Part shown: piece after piece, positions 45,822 through 55,449 of the stretch | How positions within the stretch are numbered: position 1 is the first letter of the stretch | Layout of the letters: each line of letters starts with the position of its first letter | DNA from: Tricholoma matsutake | Taxonomy: Eukaryota > Basidiomycota > Agaricomycetes > Agaricales > Tricholomataceae | Assembly (NCBI GenBank): GCA_026075535.2 | Contig: AP026547.1 | Coordinates: 7,440,001-7,504,000 of the forward strand | Reading direction: 5' to 3' | DNA: 64,000 nucleotides | Program-made: the position numbers and the translations under genes | The notes under the pieces: generated by a model | What the model saw: the letters and a program-made list of their open reading frames with translations, nothing else | The model's database searches: none | What the model was told of the DNA's origin: nothing

Positions 45822-46315
45822 AATTGTAAAATCTGTGATGAATCACTTCTTCAACAAATTCAAGATTGGTTCTTTGGGACCTCTCCAAACATTTACAGGT
45901 CATGTGATTGTTCATCGATCATTCGTCAATGGTTCGTCGATCATTCATTGTTCATCGGGTGCCTTTGACACTTTGGATCAATAACCCTTCCAACAGTGCC
46001 TGATCTCGGGGATAACACTGAATTTGGCTTGTAACTAAAATAGTCGTCCAAATAGAGTGATGTAAATCATAACTAAACCAGATCCAATCGGTTGTCTGGT
46101 TGCAGCTGTCCTAATGATGAGCGCTGCCTCTCGATCACTGGCAGTTGCAATGTAAGGCGAGGCCTGGCATCGGCTTACAAAAGAAAAGGTATATTACATA
46201 TATACAAGTACTTCCAGCTTGTGCTGAAAGGATGAGTAATCAGATGTGGCACAGTGAAACAATGACGTATGTGCAAGTAAGAGAAGGCGCACTGATATGG
46301 GAAGTTGTGTTCTTC

Positions 46316-46717
46316 TGTTAGGGCAACACCCCCTATCTGCTAGCTAAGACCATGTGGGTTCTCTCTACAAGAAGGGGGCAGGATCTGCGCACATGATTGG
46401 GGAACTGATGGTTTTGATGTGAGGGGTTATTGATAGGTGAGTTTGTTGAGATAGGCCATTCACACCACAAGCATAGGTGGAATACCTAAGAGAACACAAC
46501 TGGGGTCCCCTAGGCATATATTTAGGGTTTATATACTATGTTACATATATTGTACATTGTTGTTACCGACGCACTCATACATGTGCATACATATTGATGT
46601 GTGTGAAATAAATTTCTCATGCTATCAAAGTGTAGCGTCATTTAGTGTCATGTAGCATAATTCGACATAATAAAATAAAAATGAAATTTTATTAGGTAAT
46701 GGGGTGGTTTCCTAACA
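46316..46717 (-). repeat. 5' LTR of gypsy copy 2 (complete)
   Basis: 402 bp, TGTTAGGGCAACACCC to GGTTTCCTAACA, with perfect TGTTAGG/CCTAACA ends. It defines the LTR borders for the whole family. 45822-46315 is the leader, shared with copy 1. Confidence 0.92.
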
Positions 46718-47055
46718 GAACCTGACTGGACTTTGGAACACTACAGGCTGAGGCTCTAGTATAGCCTTGTTTATTCTAGGATCAATTCTCTACAGGTTAT
46801 GGGCCATTTCCATCATTGAAACGATGGTAGAGATTTCCTGGCCACTCAATGTGTGTTGATGTCACCCATTTTTGATTGGACTCCAATCACCATCCCATCT
46901 TGGATCATGGAGCAATTCCCCTTGTGGTAGCCACTCTGGTACACATCTAATCTCTTTGTTACTTTCACACTTCCATCCCATTGCTCTACAACACTTTATT
47001 CTCCATAATCATGACTGTCAGCCCTGACTCCACCATAGTTTCTGTTCTGGAAGGA
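46718..47055 (-). other. Decayed coding remnant of unknown type
   Basis: The minus strand reads as protein over 46725-46960 (for example GELLHDPRWDGDWSPIKNG and ISTIVSMMEMAHNL, ending PVVFQSPVRF). I do not recognise the family. It lies inside the 5' side of the minus-oriented LTR2 element, so it may be its gag remnant. Confidence 0.35.
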
Positions 47056-48137
47056 TGCCAAGTTTGGCAGCCTACACTAGACTTAGGTTTACTAAAAGAC
47101 AGGATCAAATTATCTTTGTTGCATGGAAGTAGGAACCATAAGTTACTACAAATAAAAGAATAGGAAGTTACTATACCTTTGTTGCATGGAAGTAGGAACG
47201 AAGGTTAAGGAATAAAAAATAAGTAATAGATTGACCATGTAAGTAAAAGGCTGCATCAAGCATAGTGTGTGATTTGGGAAGGCCACATCGGGCATAGTCA
47301 CATAATACACATCAATAGGATAATGTCGGCACTGCTGGATGTGGATAGAAGGGTAATAAGGATGTATGGTGCTGTTGCCAGGATGCATGTTGCTGGTGTG
47401 TTGTTGTCATATTCACTGGTGGTTGTGCTGGCGGCAGGGGTGGTTGTATCAGCAATTTGTGTGGCTGTGCTGGCACCGTGGAAGTGTGTAGCAGTGGTGT
47501 AGTAATGTAACACAGACATTGGTATGTCTGGTGTTGGTGAGTTGTTTATGCGCCATAGGTGGCTGTGTTATTGCTGGTGGCTGTGTCAGCAGCGAGGGTG
47601 GTTGTGTCAGTGATGTGTGTGGTGTGCTGGCACCATGGAAGTGGGTAACGGCAGCATAGGTAAATTAACTTGTTGTAATGTCGTGAGTCTGTGGGGCCAG
47701 ACTGTAAGGGGACTAGGGGGTGCCCTGTGTGTTTCTCCTATTTTTTATGTTCATTCTATATTTTTCCTCACTTCATTTCCTTCTATTCTTCATTTTCTAT
47801 GATTTTTCTGGATTTTATTACTAATTTTCCCTTTCTATCATGTTTGTGCATGTTGACAGTTTTATATTTAGAGGCAGAGCACCCCTTCCAACACCTACCC
47901 CTTGGTATGATGTCATTTGGTGGCCTTGATCTGCCTATCTCTGCCTTTTCTATTTTTAGGTTATTATTTGATTTTTGTTGTCTTCACATATACTGGGCAT
48001 TGGCAAAGGGATCCTTAGAGTTTTCTCTTTGGAATCCCCTTTGCTAGGTGTGTCCCCAATCCCTGTACTGTGTAGTATAATTTTAACTTTGGATTTCCCT
48101 TTGCTAGAGGCTGAGGTTGCCCTTATACAGACTTACA
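47056..48137 (-). repeat. LTR of family LTR2 (minus), interrupted by R1c
   Basis: Begins TGCCAAGTTTGGCAGCC and runs to GGGGCCAGAC at 47702; its last bases, TTACA, are at 48133-48137. Family LTR2 is defined by the plus-strand copy at 58962-59773 (TGTAAGTCTGGCCCC to CCAAACTTGGCA), which has an extra internal tandem duplication. Confidence 0.72.
47703..48127 (+). repeat. Solo LTR, family R1, copy c
   Basis: TGTAAGGGGACTAGG to GTTGCCCTTATA, with perfect 5-bp duplications CAGAC (47698-47702 and 48128-48132). It is inserted five bases from the end of LTR2. Frames across it are not coding. Confidence 0.9.
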
Positions 48138-48919
48138 TGTTCCCCTCAATAAACTCTTGGCTCAATATGTGGGAGTCAAGCTCAAGAAACTCAAGTCTAA
48201 CTACAAAGAGTGGTGTGAGGATGTTACCATTGCTCTCTCCCTCAATGGCCTCTATATGTATGTATCTGGGGATGCTTCTCCCCTACCCACCTCTGAGACA
48301 CATGCTTCCTCAAACTATTCTGCTAATGCCCACCTCACATATGTGTTCCTGGCATCCAGCATCACCCCTGGCAAACACCCTTTCCTCAATATGACAAAGG
48401 GCCCCAGTGTCAACTGGACAACTATCAAAGATCGCCACCAGAAGGAGGGACCCATTCACCAAGTCCAACTCCTGCAACAAGCTCTGTCCATTCAATGCAT
48501 GAAAGATACCACTCCCTGAAACTGCAGACCAGATCTGCACTTTGATTGAATGTGCATTCACTATGGGAGATATCAAAGCTGACCTCCATAGCACTTCTAA
48601 ACTCCCTCAGTGATCATTTCCCCCATGCCTGTTTGATCATATCCTGTGACATTATGAATTCTTCCTTGACATCTCTGAGTACATTACACTCCCCCACCTA
48701 TTCCGGCTGGATTCCAGTTATTCCAGCTGGAATTTCTGGAATTTCTGGAATCTGGTAGAATTTTTTTTGTATGTAGTTTTCCCTATGCAGCACAATTCTG
48801 GTCAGAATAAGCATCAAATTTACACCCAGAATCCCTGGAATCTGACCAGACTCATCACAACCAGACTAACCAGAATAACTGTGATACACATGCTTCCCCA
48901 AATAAAGTTTGATGTACAA

Positions 48920-48985
48920 CAAGAATTGAACACTTGACCTTAGGTCAGCACACATAACAGCACGCTTAACCACTGAGCTACCAGG
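48920..48985 (-). promoter_or_regulatory. tRNA-like module of TLE-5 (outward)
   Basis: Minus strand: A-box-like TGGTAGCTCAGTGGTTAAGC, and B-box-side AAGTGTTCAATTCTTG, here closer to a normal B box than the TLE-3 homologue. Confidence 0.7.
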
Positions 48986-49249
48986 TAATCATTCCTCTAC
49001 ATACATTTAATACCTTTATTACCCAACCAAGGTGTGTAGTAACCAGCCATTAACCAGAATATGCATAGCCTCATGCATTGCATGACACATGACATGTGAC
49101 TGCCAGCTCACAACCACCACCACTATTGTCAATGCTGCCTCCTCCTCTCCACTCTACCACCACCACTGCATGTGCACCCACCACTAGCACTCCCATGCCC
49201 ACTCCCACCATCACCACCACCTTCAAACGAGCCAACTGGATGGAACGTG

Positions 49250-49326
49250 GGCCCAAATGATGGCAACTGTCATTTGGGCCATAGATAAGTTTTTCTTTTT
49301 TCTTTTTGTATTTTATTGCTTTTTAG
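49250..49326 (+). repeat. Hairpin plus decayed intron-like unit of TLE-5
   Basis: GGGCCCAAATGA...TCATTTGGGCC hairpin at 49250-49280, then ATAAGT where GTAAGT is expected (G to A), a T-rich body and TTTTAG ending at 49326. Confidence 0.6.
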
Positions 49327-49657
49327 GTTGTATACTACTGGGGACAACCTGCCACAACAAAAAATGTGCAACCCATGCCCACCCAATCCCCTTCTCCCCA
49401 TTCAAATGGGATGTGAGGCTGTCGACATGGGCTAGGAGGGTGCAGAGGGATGCCAGGAGACCTCAGAAGGGGGGTACCTGCCTCGTAAGCACCCACCAAG
49501 CTCTGTACTCATGCCATGTCACACTGACGCACCCAAACCCCCCCCTCCCCCCCAAAAAAAAAAAAACAGAAATCCAAATGGGGGACAACAGCAATGAATG
49601 ACGACATGCCACCTGCCCAGGCACAGGGACAGGAGATGACAATGACACACCACCCGC

Positions 49658-50676
49658 TGATTATGCTTGACCTGGAAACCCAAACAAAACCTACCAAAAT
49701 GGCCTTGGATGGTATAACATGAGTTAGAGGAAGGGTGTGAGGTGGTACTAAAGGTCACCGAAGTCAACCTGATGGACGCATAAGACGTCCAAGTGGGTAT
49801 GAAGGGCTTTGAGAATGTTTGAAGGGGTGTGAGATCTCTCGATGTAAGTTCAAGGGAGATCGATAAGGTTCGAGGGGTAGAGGAGACATTCGAGGTAATT
49901 GGGAACAGTGTAGATGATTTACGAAGGGTGTAGAAAGAATATGTGAGTGGGGCGGCGATGATAGTGACGAGGGGTGATAATGATATATGATGGATGAAGG
50001 GTTCGAGGGCTAATACAAAGTTTCGAGGAAGTTTGCGACAATTCGCAGAACTTCAGGCTAGACGAGAGGCTTGGACTCAAGAGCTGAACTCTTAAATCAG
50101 ATGATAGTGAAGTAAGATGATTTGTTTCCTCCTCCTCAAGTGAGTAACTATTACAAGTTTAAATAAGTTCTGAAGAGGTACTACCAAAAAGGGAAGGAGA
50201 ACATGAGGCCTACATGAGGTGAAGTCTAGGATAAAAGATAAACCTCTATCACTGAGTAAAACAATAAAAGATAAGAATTAAATCTCTGGAGTCCTGATAT
50301 GTGCAAAATGTACTCATCCTATGTCATTACAAACCATCTAAACGTCGGAAATTCACCTCATTGCATCCTAAGTTGTCTTGTGCATGCTCAGTTGGTGGCT
50401 GAATAGCTTGGTCAACCTTGCTATGACTCGTCGGCGTGTAGTAAGAGTGCCCGAGGCCATGATGATGGCGGCCGAGCATGTTCGAAGTGTTCCTAAATCG
50501 TTTGAGGGGGATTGAGGGGGATTGAGAGGGATTGAGGTAGTGCAAGGCCACTCGATGCCTGTTTGGGAGCATTTCGCGAGGCTCGAAGGTGTTTGAGGGG
50601 TTCCAAGTGCCATGGGAGATTGATACAGAACTGCTGTGAGTGGTTACAGACCTTATAGCATGAGGTGGACCTATCA
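49658..50676 (-). repeat. Solo LTR-like insertion in TLE-5
   Basis: About 1019 bp, TGATTATGCTTGACC to GGTGGACCTATCA, flanked by CCGC and CTGC (4 bp, one transition). On the minus strand it begins TGATAGGT, like family G3 LTRs, so it may be a distant relative. It breaks the module sequence CACCACCYGC/CCCCAGCC of TLE-5. Confidence 0.6.
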
Positions 50677-50679
50677 CTG

Positions 50680-50965
50680 CCCCCAGCCTCACAAGCAACT
50701 GTTCGTGAGGTGGATTGCAGGTGGAATGACAATGATGACAAGTCATCCACCCCCAGCCTCACGAGCAACTGCTTGTGGGGTGGATTGTGGGTGGAATGAC
50801 ACCCAGGTGCAGGGACAGGAGACAATGATGACACACCACCTGCCCCCAGCCTCATGAGCAACTGCTCATGGGGTGGATCACAGGTGGAACAACAATGACA
50901 AAAGGCCACCCACCCCCAGCCTCACAAGCAACTGCTCATGGGGTGGATCATGGGTGGAATGACAG
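50680..50965. repeat. Tandem GAGCAACTGCTC hairpin modules of TLE-5
   Basis: Four modules contain CCTCACAAGCAACTGTTCGT, CCTCACGAGCAACTGCTTGT, CCTCATGAGCAACTGCTCAT and CCTCACAAGCAACTGCTCAT, each followed by GRGGTGGAT. All fit one ancestor (CCTCACGAGCAACTGCTCGTGGGG) with CpG decayed to TpG or CpA in different ways. Confidence 0.85.
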
Positions 50966-50989
50966 ATAACACACCTAGCACAGTGGGGT

Positions 50990-51170
50990 CACATCCTCCC
51001 CCTCCCCCGCACTTTGTGTAGGGGGGGGTTTTTTTGTACTTTAAATTATTTATTAGTATTGTGCCCCCCCTCCCCCATTTTGCATGGGGGAGGGATTTTT
51101 TTCTTCATGTTTTTACCTCCCCCCTTGTGCTGAATGTGAGGGGTTAGCTTTTTATGTATATAACTAAAAC
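50990..51170. repeat. Hairpin ladder of TLE-5
   Basis: Hairpins near 50994-51030, 51065-51095 and 51116-51145 (CCCTCCCCCATTTTGCATGG type) separated by AT-rich spacers; homologous in reverse to 22600-22815. Confidence 0.7.
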
Positions 51171-52329
51171 TCCCTCTTGCAGCTGGAGTAACCAGAATCT
51201 GGTCGGAATAACTGGAGTCTTGTTGGAATGACCAGATTCTGGTTGGAATAACTGGAATAACTGGAATCTGATTGGAATAGGTGGGGGAGGGTAAATTACA
51301 GACATCTCCCTACACTTCCAGCAATGTCAGATGGTTCCTGGAAAATGAATAGTCCCTGTCCCTGATCAAAAATGACCAACACACTGAGAACAGGTCATCC
51401 ATCACACTTACTGCCTGCACCAAAGCTCTGAGAACATCCATTTCAGTCCCCTCCTTTTTAGCAACCCAGTCTGTAAGAAAACTGGTCATACCATCAAATT
51501 CTACATTAAGCAAGGCAGAGGCATGGTGGGGAAGATGATTGAGGATTCCAAGGCAGCTTGGCAACTTATGCTTGAGAAGAAAAGGTCAGGTACAGACACA
51601 CCCAAGGTCCCCATTGCTGTGAAGGATGTTAACGGGTGTGCGTTCACTGTACTAATCGATTCCATGTCACCACCATCCCCTTCACCCTCACCTGAATTTG
51701 CTGGCATAGCATGTGATCTCATCCCTGCTGTGTCCATTGAGGAGATTGAGTATGAGGGCTGGTTGATAGCTGAGGAGGAGCCTGTCACATCTGTAGACTG
51801 GAATCAACACTACACCCCAGCCACTGAGAATGCATTCACAGCCGAGCCTCTAAATCAGACTAAGCAAACTCAAATGTCCCTTGACAACTTCCCCTTTATC
51901 ATGATTCTGGCACCTTGGTTCACATATCCCTGGATTGCTCAGACTTCATTTCCCTTCATCCCATTAAACCTCAATCAGTAAAAGGACTTGGAGGATCTCT
52001 CATCTCTGCTATTGGTGCTGGCAATATTGAAGTATGTGTGGTGCAGGGCACATCAATTATTTTATGTAACAGACTATACATTCCAAAGGCAAGTGTTTGC
52101 CTCATTTCTGCTCCCTCACCAACAACTCCAATGCTGTCACCCATTTTGATGCATCATGCTGTTGGATAACTGACAAATCTACAGGTGCTGTTAAGGGTGA
52201 AGCCTCAACCACTTGACCTGGTAATCATTCTGCAAGGCACTTCCTCTGCGGGTCATTCTGGGTCTTACTCATGTCTTCCAATGTAAGGTCAATCGTCCAT
52301 TCTGTCAGGGCTTCTGCACAGAGTGTCAA

Positions 52330-52850
52330 GATTCACATAATAAGGGGCTTCCTTAGTAGTTTCAAGTAGAGTTCACGAGTTATAAGTTAAGACCATAGAT
52401 TGCCTAGATCTAGACATTGCTACTAATTGTTGCTGTACTTATACTAGGATGTCCTTATTGTCCAATTGGAATGTCAGATGGTTATCAAGTAATAATAGAA
52501 GAACAATAGAAAGATAAGCCTCATGCCTGGCATGAGGCATCCAATGTCAAGGAGTGCTGCAGTGCAGCATGTCAAGTGTGGGAGTCCAACATCATGGATC
52601 CAATGTCAAGGGGTGCTGTGGTGCAGCATGTCAGCCTTCTGTCTGAAGGTAGTCACAAGGTCTGGTGTCACTGAGTTGGTTGTCAAGGGTGCCTTCTGTC
52701 TGAAGGGGATCAAGGGTATGTTGCCATTGTGCATCAAGGGTGCATCCTGTCTGGAGGGGTTGTTGAGTCATAGGATGAGTTGTAGGGTTGTGTGGTGTCA
52801 ATGGGAGTCATGGTGTCAGTGTGTCACAATGAGAAGGGAAAATTGTAACA
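52330..52850 (-). repeat. Probable 3' LTR of a minus-strand gypsy element
   Basis: The minus strand shows a purine tract, AACAGGGGGGTAA, immediately before TGTTACAATTTTCCC (about 52850 leftwards), the usual junction of polypurine tract and LTR. The gypsy chromodomain tail lies just upstream (53160-53880). The outer border is not defined. The region has imperfect repeats (GGTGCTGYRGTGCAGCATGTCA and CTTCTGTCTGAAGG). Confidence 0.45.
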
Positions 52851-53159
52851 TTACCCCCCTGTTAAGGTCAGTTGGTCATGGTGTTCTGTAGATGAAGGGT
52901 TGGGGTCTGAGTTCAGATCAGAAGCTGGTTCTTCTGGTGTGTGCTGCCTCTGGCAGCAGCATCAAGGAATCTGTGGTGTCATATGTCATGTGTGGGTTGT
53001 AAGATTGTGCAGTATTGAGGGTAGTTGAAGGTTGTTGCAGACATGTCATAGTTTACTGTCATTATGGATGCATTGTCATAGTTTAAGGTTGTTGTGGACT
53101 GTTGTAGTTTAACATCATTATGGATGCATCATCATCATAGTTTCAGGTTGTTGCAGACC
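52851..53159. other. Gap between LTR and chromodomain tail
   Basis: Repeats of TCATAGTTTAAGGTTGTTG/CATTATGGATGCAT in 53040-53150; probably 3' untranslated sequence of the gypsy element. No gene is seen. Confidence 0.4.
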
Positions 53160-53880
53160 CATCATTCATGAGGTTGAGGTGTGGGGGTGTTAGTCAGAAT
53201 GCAGCAGCATTCCCAGTTCTCCATGTTGTCCAAATAAGAGCTGCCTTGCCAGCTCAAATCTGCTTTCCTCATCATAGTGGGTGGGTGTTCCACTGGAGGA
53301 CTTTCCACAATGGCTTGCCTATGCCAGCCAGTGGTCTCTTGCCAGGGGTTAGGCCTTCTCAATTGATGTAGAAGTCTTTGGGGGAGTAGTCCTCATCATC
53401 TAATTTGCCTTCAAAACACCATTCTTTGAATTGTGCTATTACCCAGGTCAAATCCATTCTCATACATAGAGGCAGTGCTTCAGGCAGGTCGAGGATACTC
53501 TCCTTAACCAGTTGTCTCTTGTCATCCAGAATATGATTCCATGTGGGCACCCCCAAGAGGGTTGCCCTGGGAGTCTGGTCATCTTTGGTGATTGATCAAT
53601 GACTTTTCATCCAGTCATTGTGGTGTTTGTGTGTTGGCTTGTCATTGTCAGTTGGGGTGGGGTTCTGTTGGGAGGATGGAGGTGTGTAATTGTTTCCTAT
53701 AGGCAATGTCTCTTCTTATACACTGTCAGGATCTTGGGTGCATTTCTGAGGTTGGATTTGGGTCCCCACATGTTCTCAGATGTAGGATAACCAACCCATT
53801 TCACAAGGTAAAGGTATTCCTTGCTGTGCTTCTTGTGAACAAATGATCACTTCTAGTGTTGAAGGGGACTGAAAAAAAGA
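53160..53880 (-). pseudogene. Ty3/gypsy pol C-terminus: chromodomain plus conserved tail
   Basis: From right to left the minus strand reads HKKHSKEYLYLVKWVGYP then SENMWGPKSNLRNA (chromodomain, about 53850-53740). After stops it continues as MGVPTWNHILDDKRQLVKES, LTWVIAQFKEWCFEGKLDDED (53556-53359), then RRPNPWQETTGWHRQAIVE and ADLSWQGSSYLDNMENWECC (to 53162). The chromodomain would target integration to modified histones. The 130-residue extension after it is unusual and I do not know its role. Confidence 0.7.
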
Positions 53881-53939
53881 CTGAAATTGGACTGAATTGG
53901 ACCAGAAAAGACCAGACCAGTGGTCTATTTATGGACCAG

Positions 53940-55129
53940 TGATAGGTTGTCTCCTCAGCTCAAAGGCTGATTCACCATTACAACCACATTCTAATCACAT
54001 CAGCTAACTCCTATGAGGTCCCAGAAGCAGCGCGACCACTCTCGACCAAGTCTATCGATCATGATATCATATTGACCACATTGAAACATCACCAGCGACA
54101 TTAATTGTACTTAGAAACTACATTGCACAACTCTAGGACTACCTCAAAGTGCCCTAAGAACCCTCTGAATGAACATCGAGTATCCCCAATCAACTTCGAA
54201 CAACTGTGAGAGCAATCGAACATCGTCAACCATCATTGAGCATTATCGATCGACATTGAGAAACTACGAGCAACATCAGGCACCACATTCATTATCTAAA
54301 TGGTGGAATACCATGTGCCAGGGAGTATTCCAACTCGTGCTCAAACCTGCTGATAGTAGGTCAGCCTCGTTCCAAGTCCCTATCATGTACAGAACCCACT
54401 GGACAGATTATTGCGACACTTAGCACGGTTTATACACAAAGGACAGTCTCCTTTTAGTTCTTTCCCTTTATTACTCCTTCATCATATGATATATCTCTTT
54501 CTTGTTTGGATTCCAGTCTCATTTTGGCCTCGTGTTTTAACTCATATCTTTTGCCTCATGTTCTACACATGTTTCTTATACCATTTTAGGAACTTTCTCT
54601 TAAAACATATAAAAGTCTGTAGTATCTACTTGGGAATACAAGAAATTGTCTTCACATATCGCCTCATATAAAGTTCTAAGAATCTGATCTATCCTCTAAA
54701 CAATCTAAAACTTCTACAAATTTTCTTGATCAATGAGAAACCTCTATGACCATCGTTGCCCCCGATCGACCTTTGATCAAATTATTGTTAGCACTAGTAA
54801 CTACTCCAATACTTCCTAGCCATTGGCTATAACCTTCATATACTATTGATCCACCAAAAAGTCCTTAGAATTCACACATCGACCCTCGATGATAAACATT
54901 GTTCACCATCGATCTCATTGATCCTCTTCAATATCAATTGATACTCCATTGGACTATGCCAAACACCTTCCTCTCTTATAGAACTACCTTTACAGCTAGT
55001 ACCAACTAGTTGTCTTCCCTTTGGTCGGACCATGAATATTCAGAATGCCTCACACCCTTCCTCTGACTTGTGCAAATATCATTGGTTGCCTCATTGCCAG
55101 TTTTGGTGGTTTTCCCAGGTTGAGTATCA
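53940..55129 (+). repeat. 5' LTR of gypsy element G3
   Basis: 1190 bp, TGATAGGTTGTCTCC to TTGAGTATCA. It is followed by TTTTTTGGAGCCCACTGC, a primer-binding-site-like sequence, and then gag on the same strand. It is inverted relative to 28518-29692 and 56045-57206. Confidence 0.8.
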
Positions 55130-55449
55130 TCATTTTTTGGAGCCCACTGCAAGGGTTTCTGAATCATTTCATCATCGAACCAATCTCGACTTCCTCAGCT
55201 TAGGCCAACACAAGCTAGAAACCTTCATATTGATACTTGCCACACCTTCAAATCTCTTGAACAATCAGGAGATATTCTAATTCCTGTTTCCAAAGCAGAA
55301 TCTACTCATCGTAGACTATTCCCTTCACCTATCTCATCGCCTTCAACATCCTCTACTTCTTCATCCTCATCATCTACCTCCTCATTCATCCTTCCAACAA
55401 CTTTGACACCTCTACCATCCTTCACCCAAGTCTTAACCACTACCCCTAG

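Larger units (their letters stand above)
43843..46717 (-). mobile_element. Ty3/gypsy copy 2, internal pol deletion
   Basis: Close relative of copy 1. The 3' LTR (43843-44028) is cut after 186 bp and joins directly to the protease region; the intervening RT, RNase H and integrase (about 3 kb in copy 1) are missing. Gag and a complete 5' LTR follow. The right flank is GAACC, the same five bases that precede the left LTR of copy 1. The left flank (TACAAG) does not match it. Confidence 0.9.
48677..51300. mobile_element. TLE-5, 2.6 kb, with LTR insertion
   Basis: Starts GAGTACATTACACTCCCCC, ends GGGGGAGGGTAAATTACA. Target duplications are GACATCTCT (48668-48676) and GACATCTCC (51301-51309). It is the reverse-complement relative of TLE-3, sharing termini, ATTCCAG subterminal words, tRNA-like module, GGT/CCA stretch, hairpin ladder (50990-51140) and GAGCAACTGCTC array. 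The tRNA-like module expected near the right end has been deleted. A 1.0-kb LTR-like insert lies at 49658-50676. Confidence 0.85.
48138..52290 (+). pseudogene. Copia-type gag and protease, split by TLE-5
   Basis: 48157-48519 is open: YVGVKLKKLKSNYKEWCEDV, LNGLYMYVSGDASPLPT, NAHLTYVFLASSI, LLQQALSIQ, the gag core of Copia elements in mushrooms. It continues in other frames as IALLNSLSDHFPHACLIIS up to the TLE-5 insertion at 48677. After 51300 it resumes as SPYTSSNVRWFLENE, a degenerate CCHC block CKKTGHTIKFYIKQGRGMVGK, then IEDSKAAWQLMLEKKRSGTD (open 51523-51981). The protease block near 51900-52110 reads HDSGTLVHISLDCSDF (DSG active site) and VKGLGGSLISAIGAGNIE. It fades by about 52290. Integrase and RT are absent. 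Confidence 0.78.

Noticed and set aside
48677..51300. TLE termini as CACTA transposon ends (CACTCCCC with 3-bp duplication)
   Set aside because: Conserved sequence extends outward past CACTC to CTTTA and beyond, and the duplications are 8-9 bp, not 3 bp.
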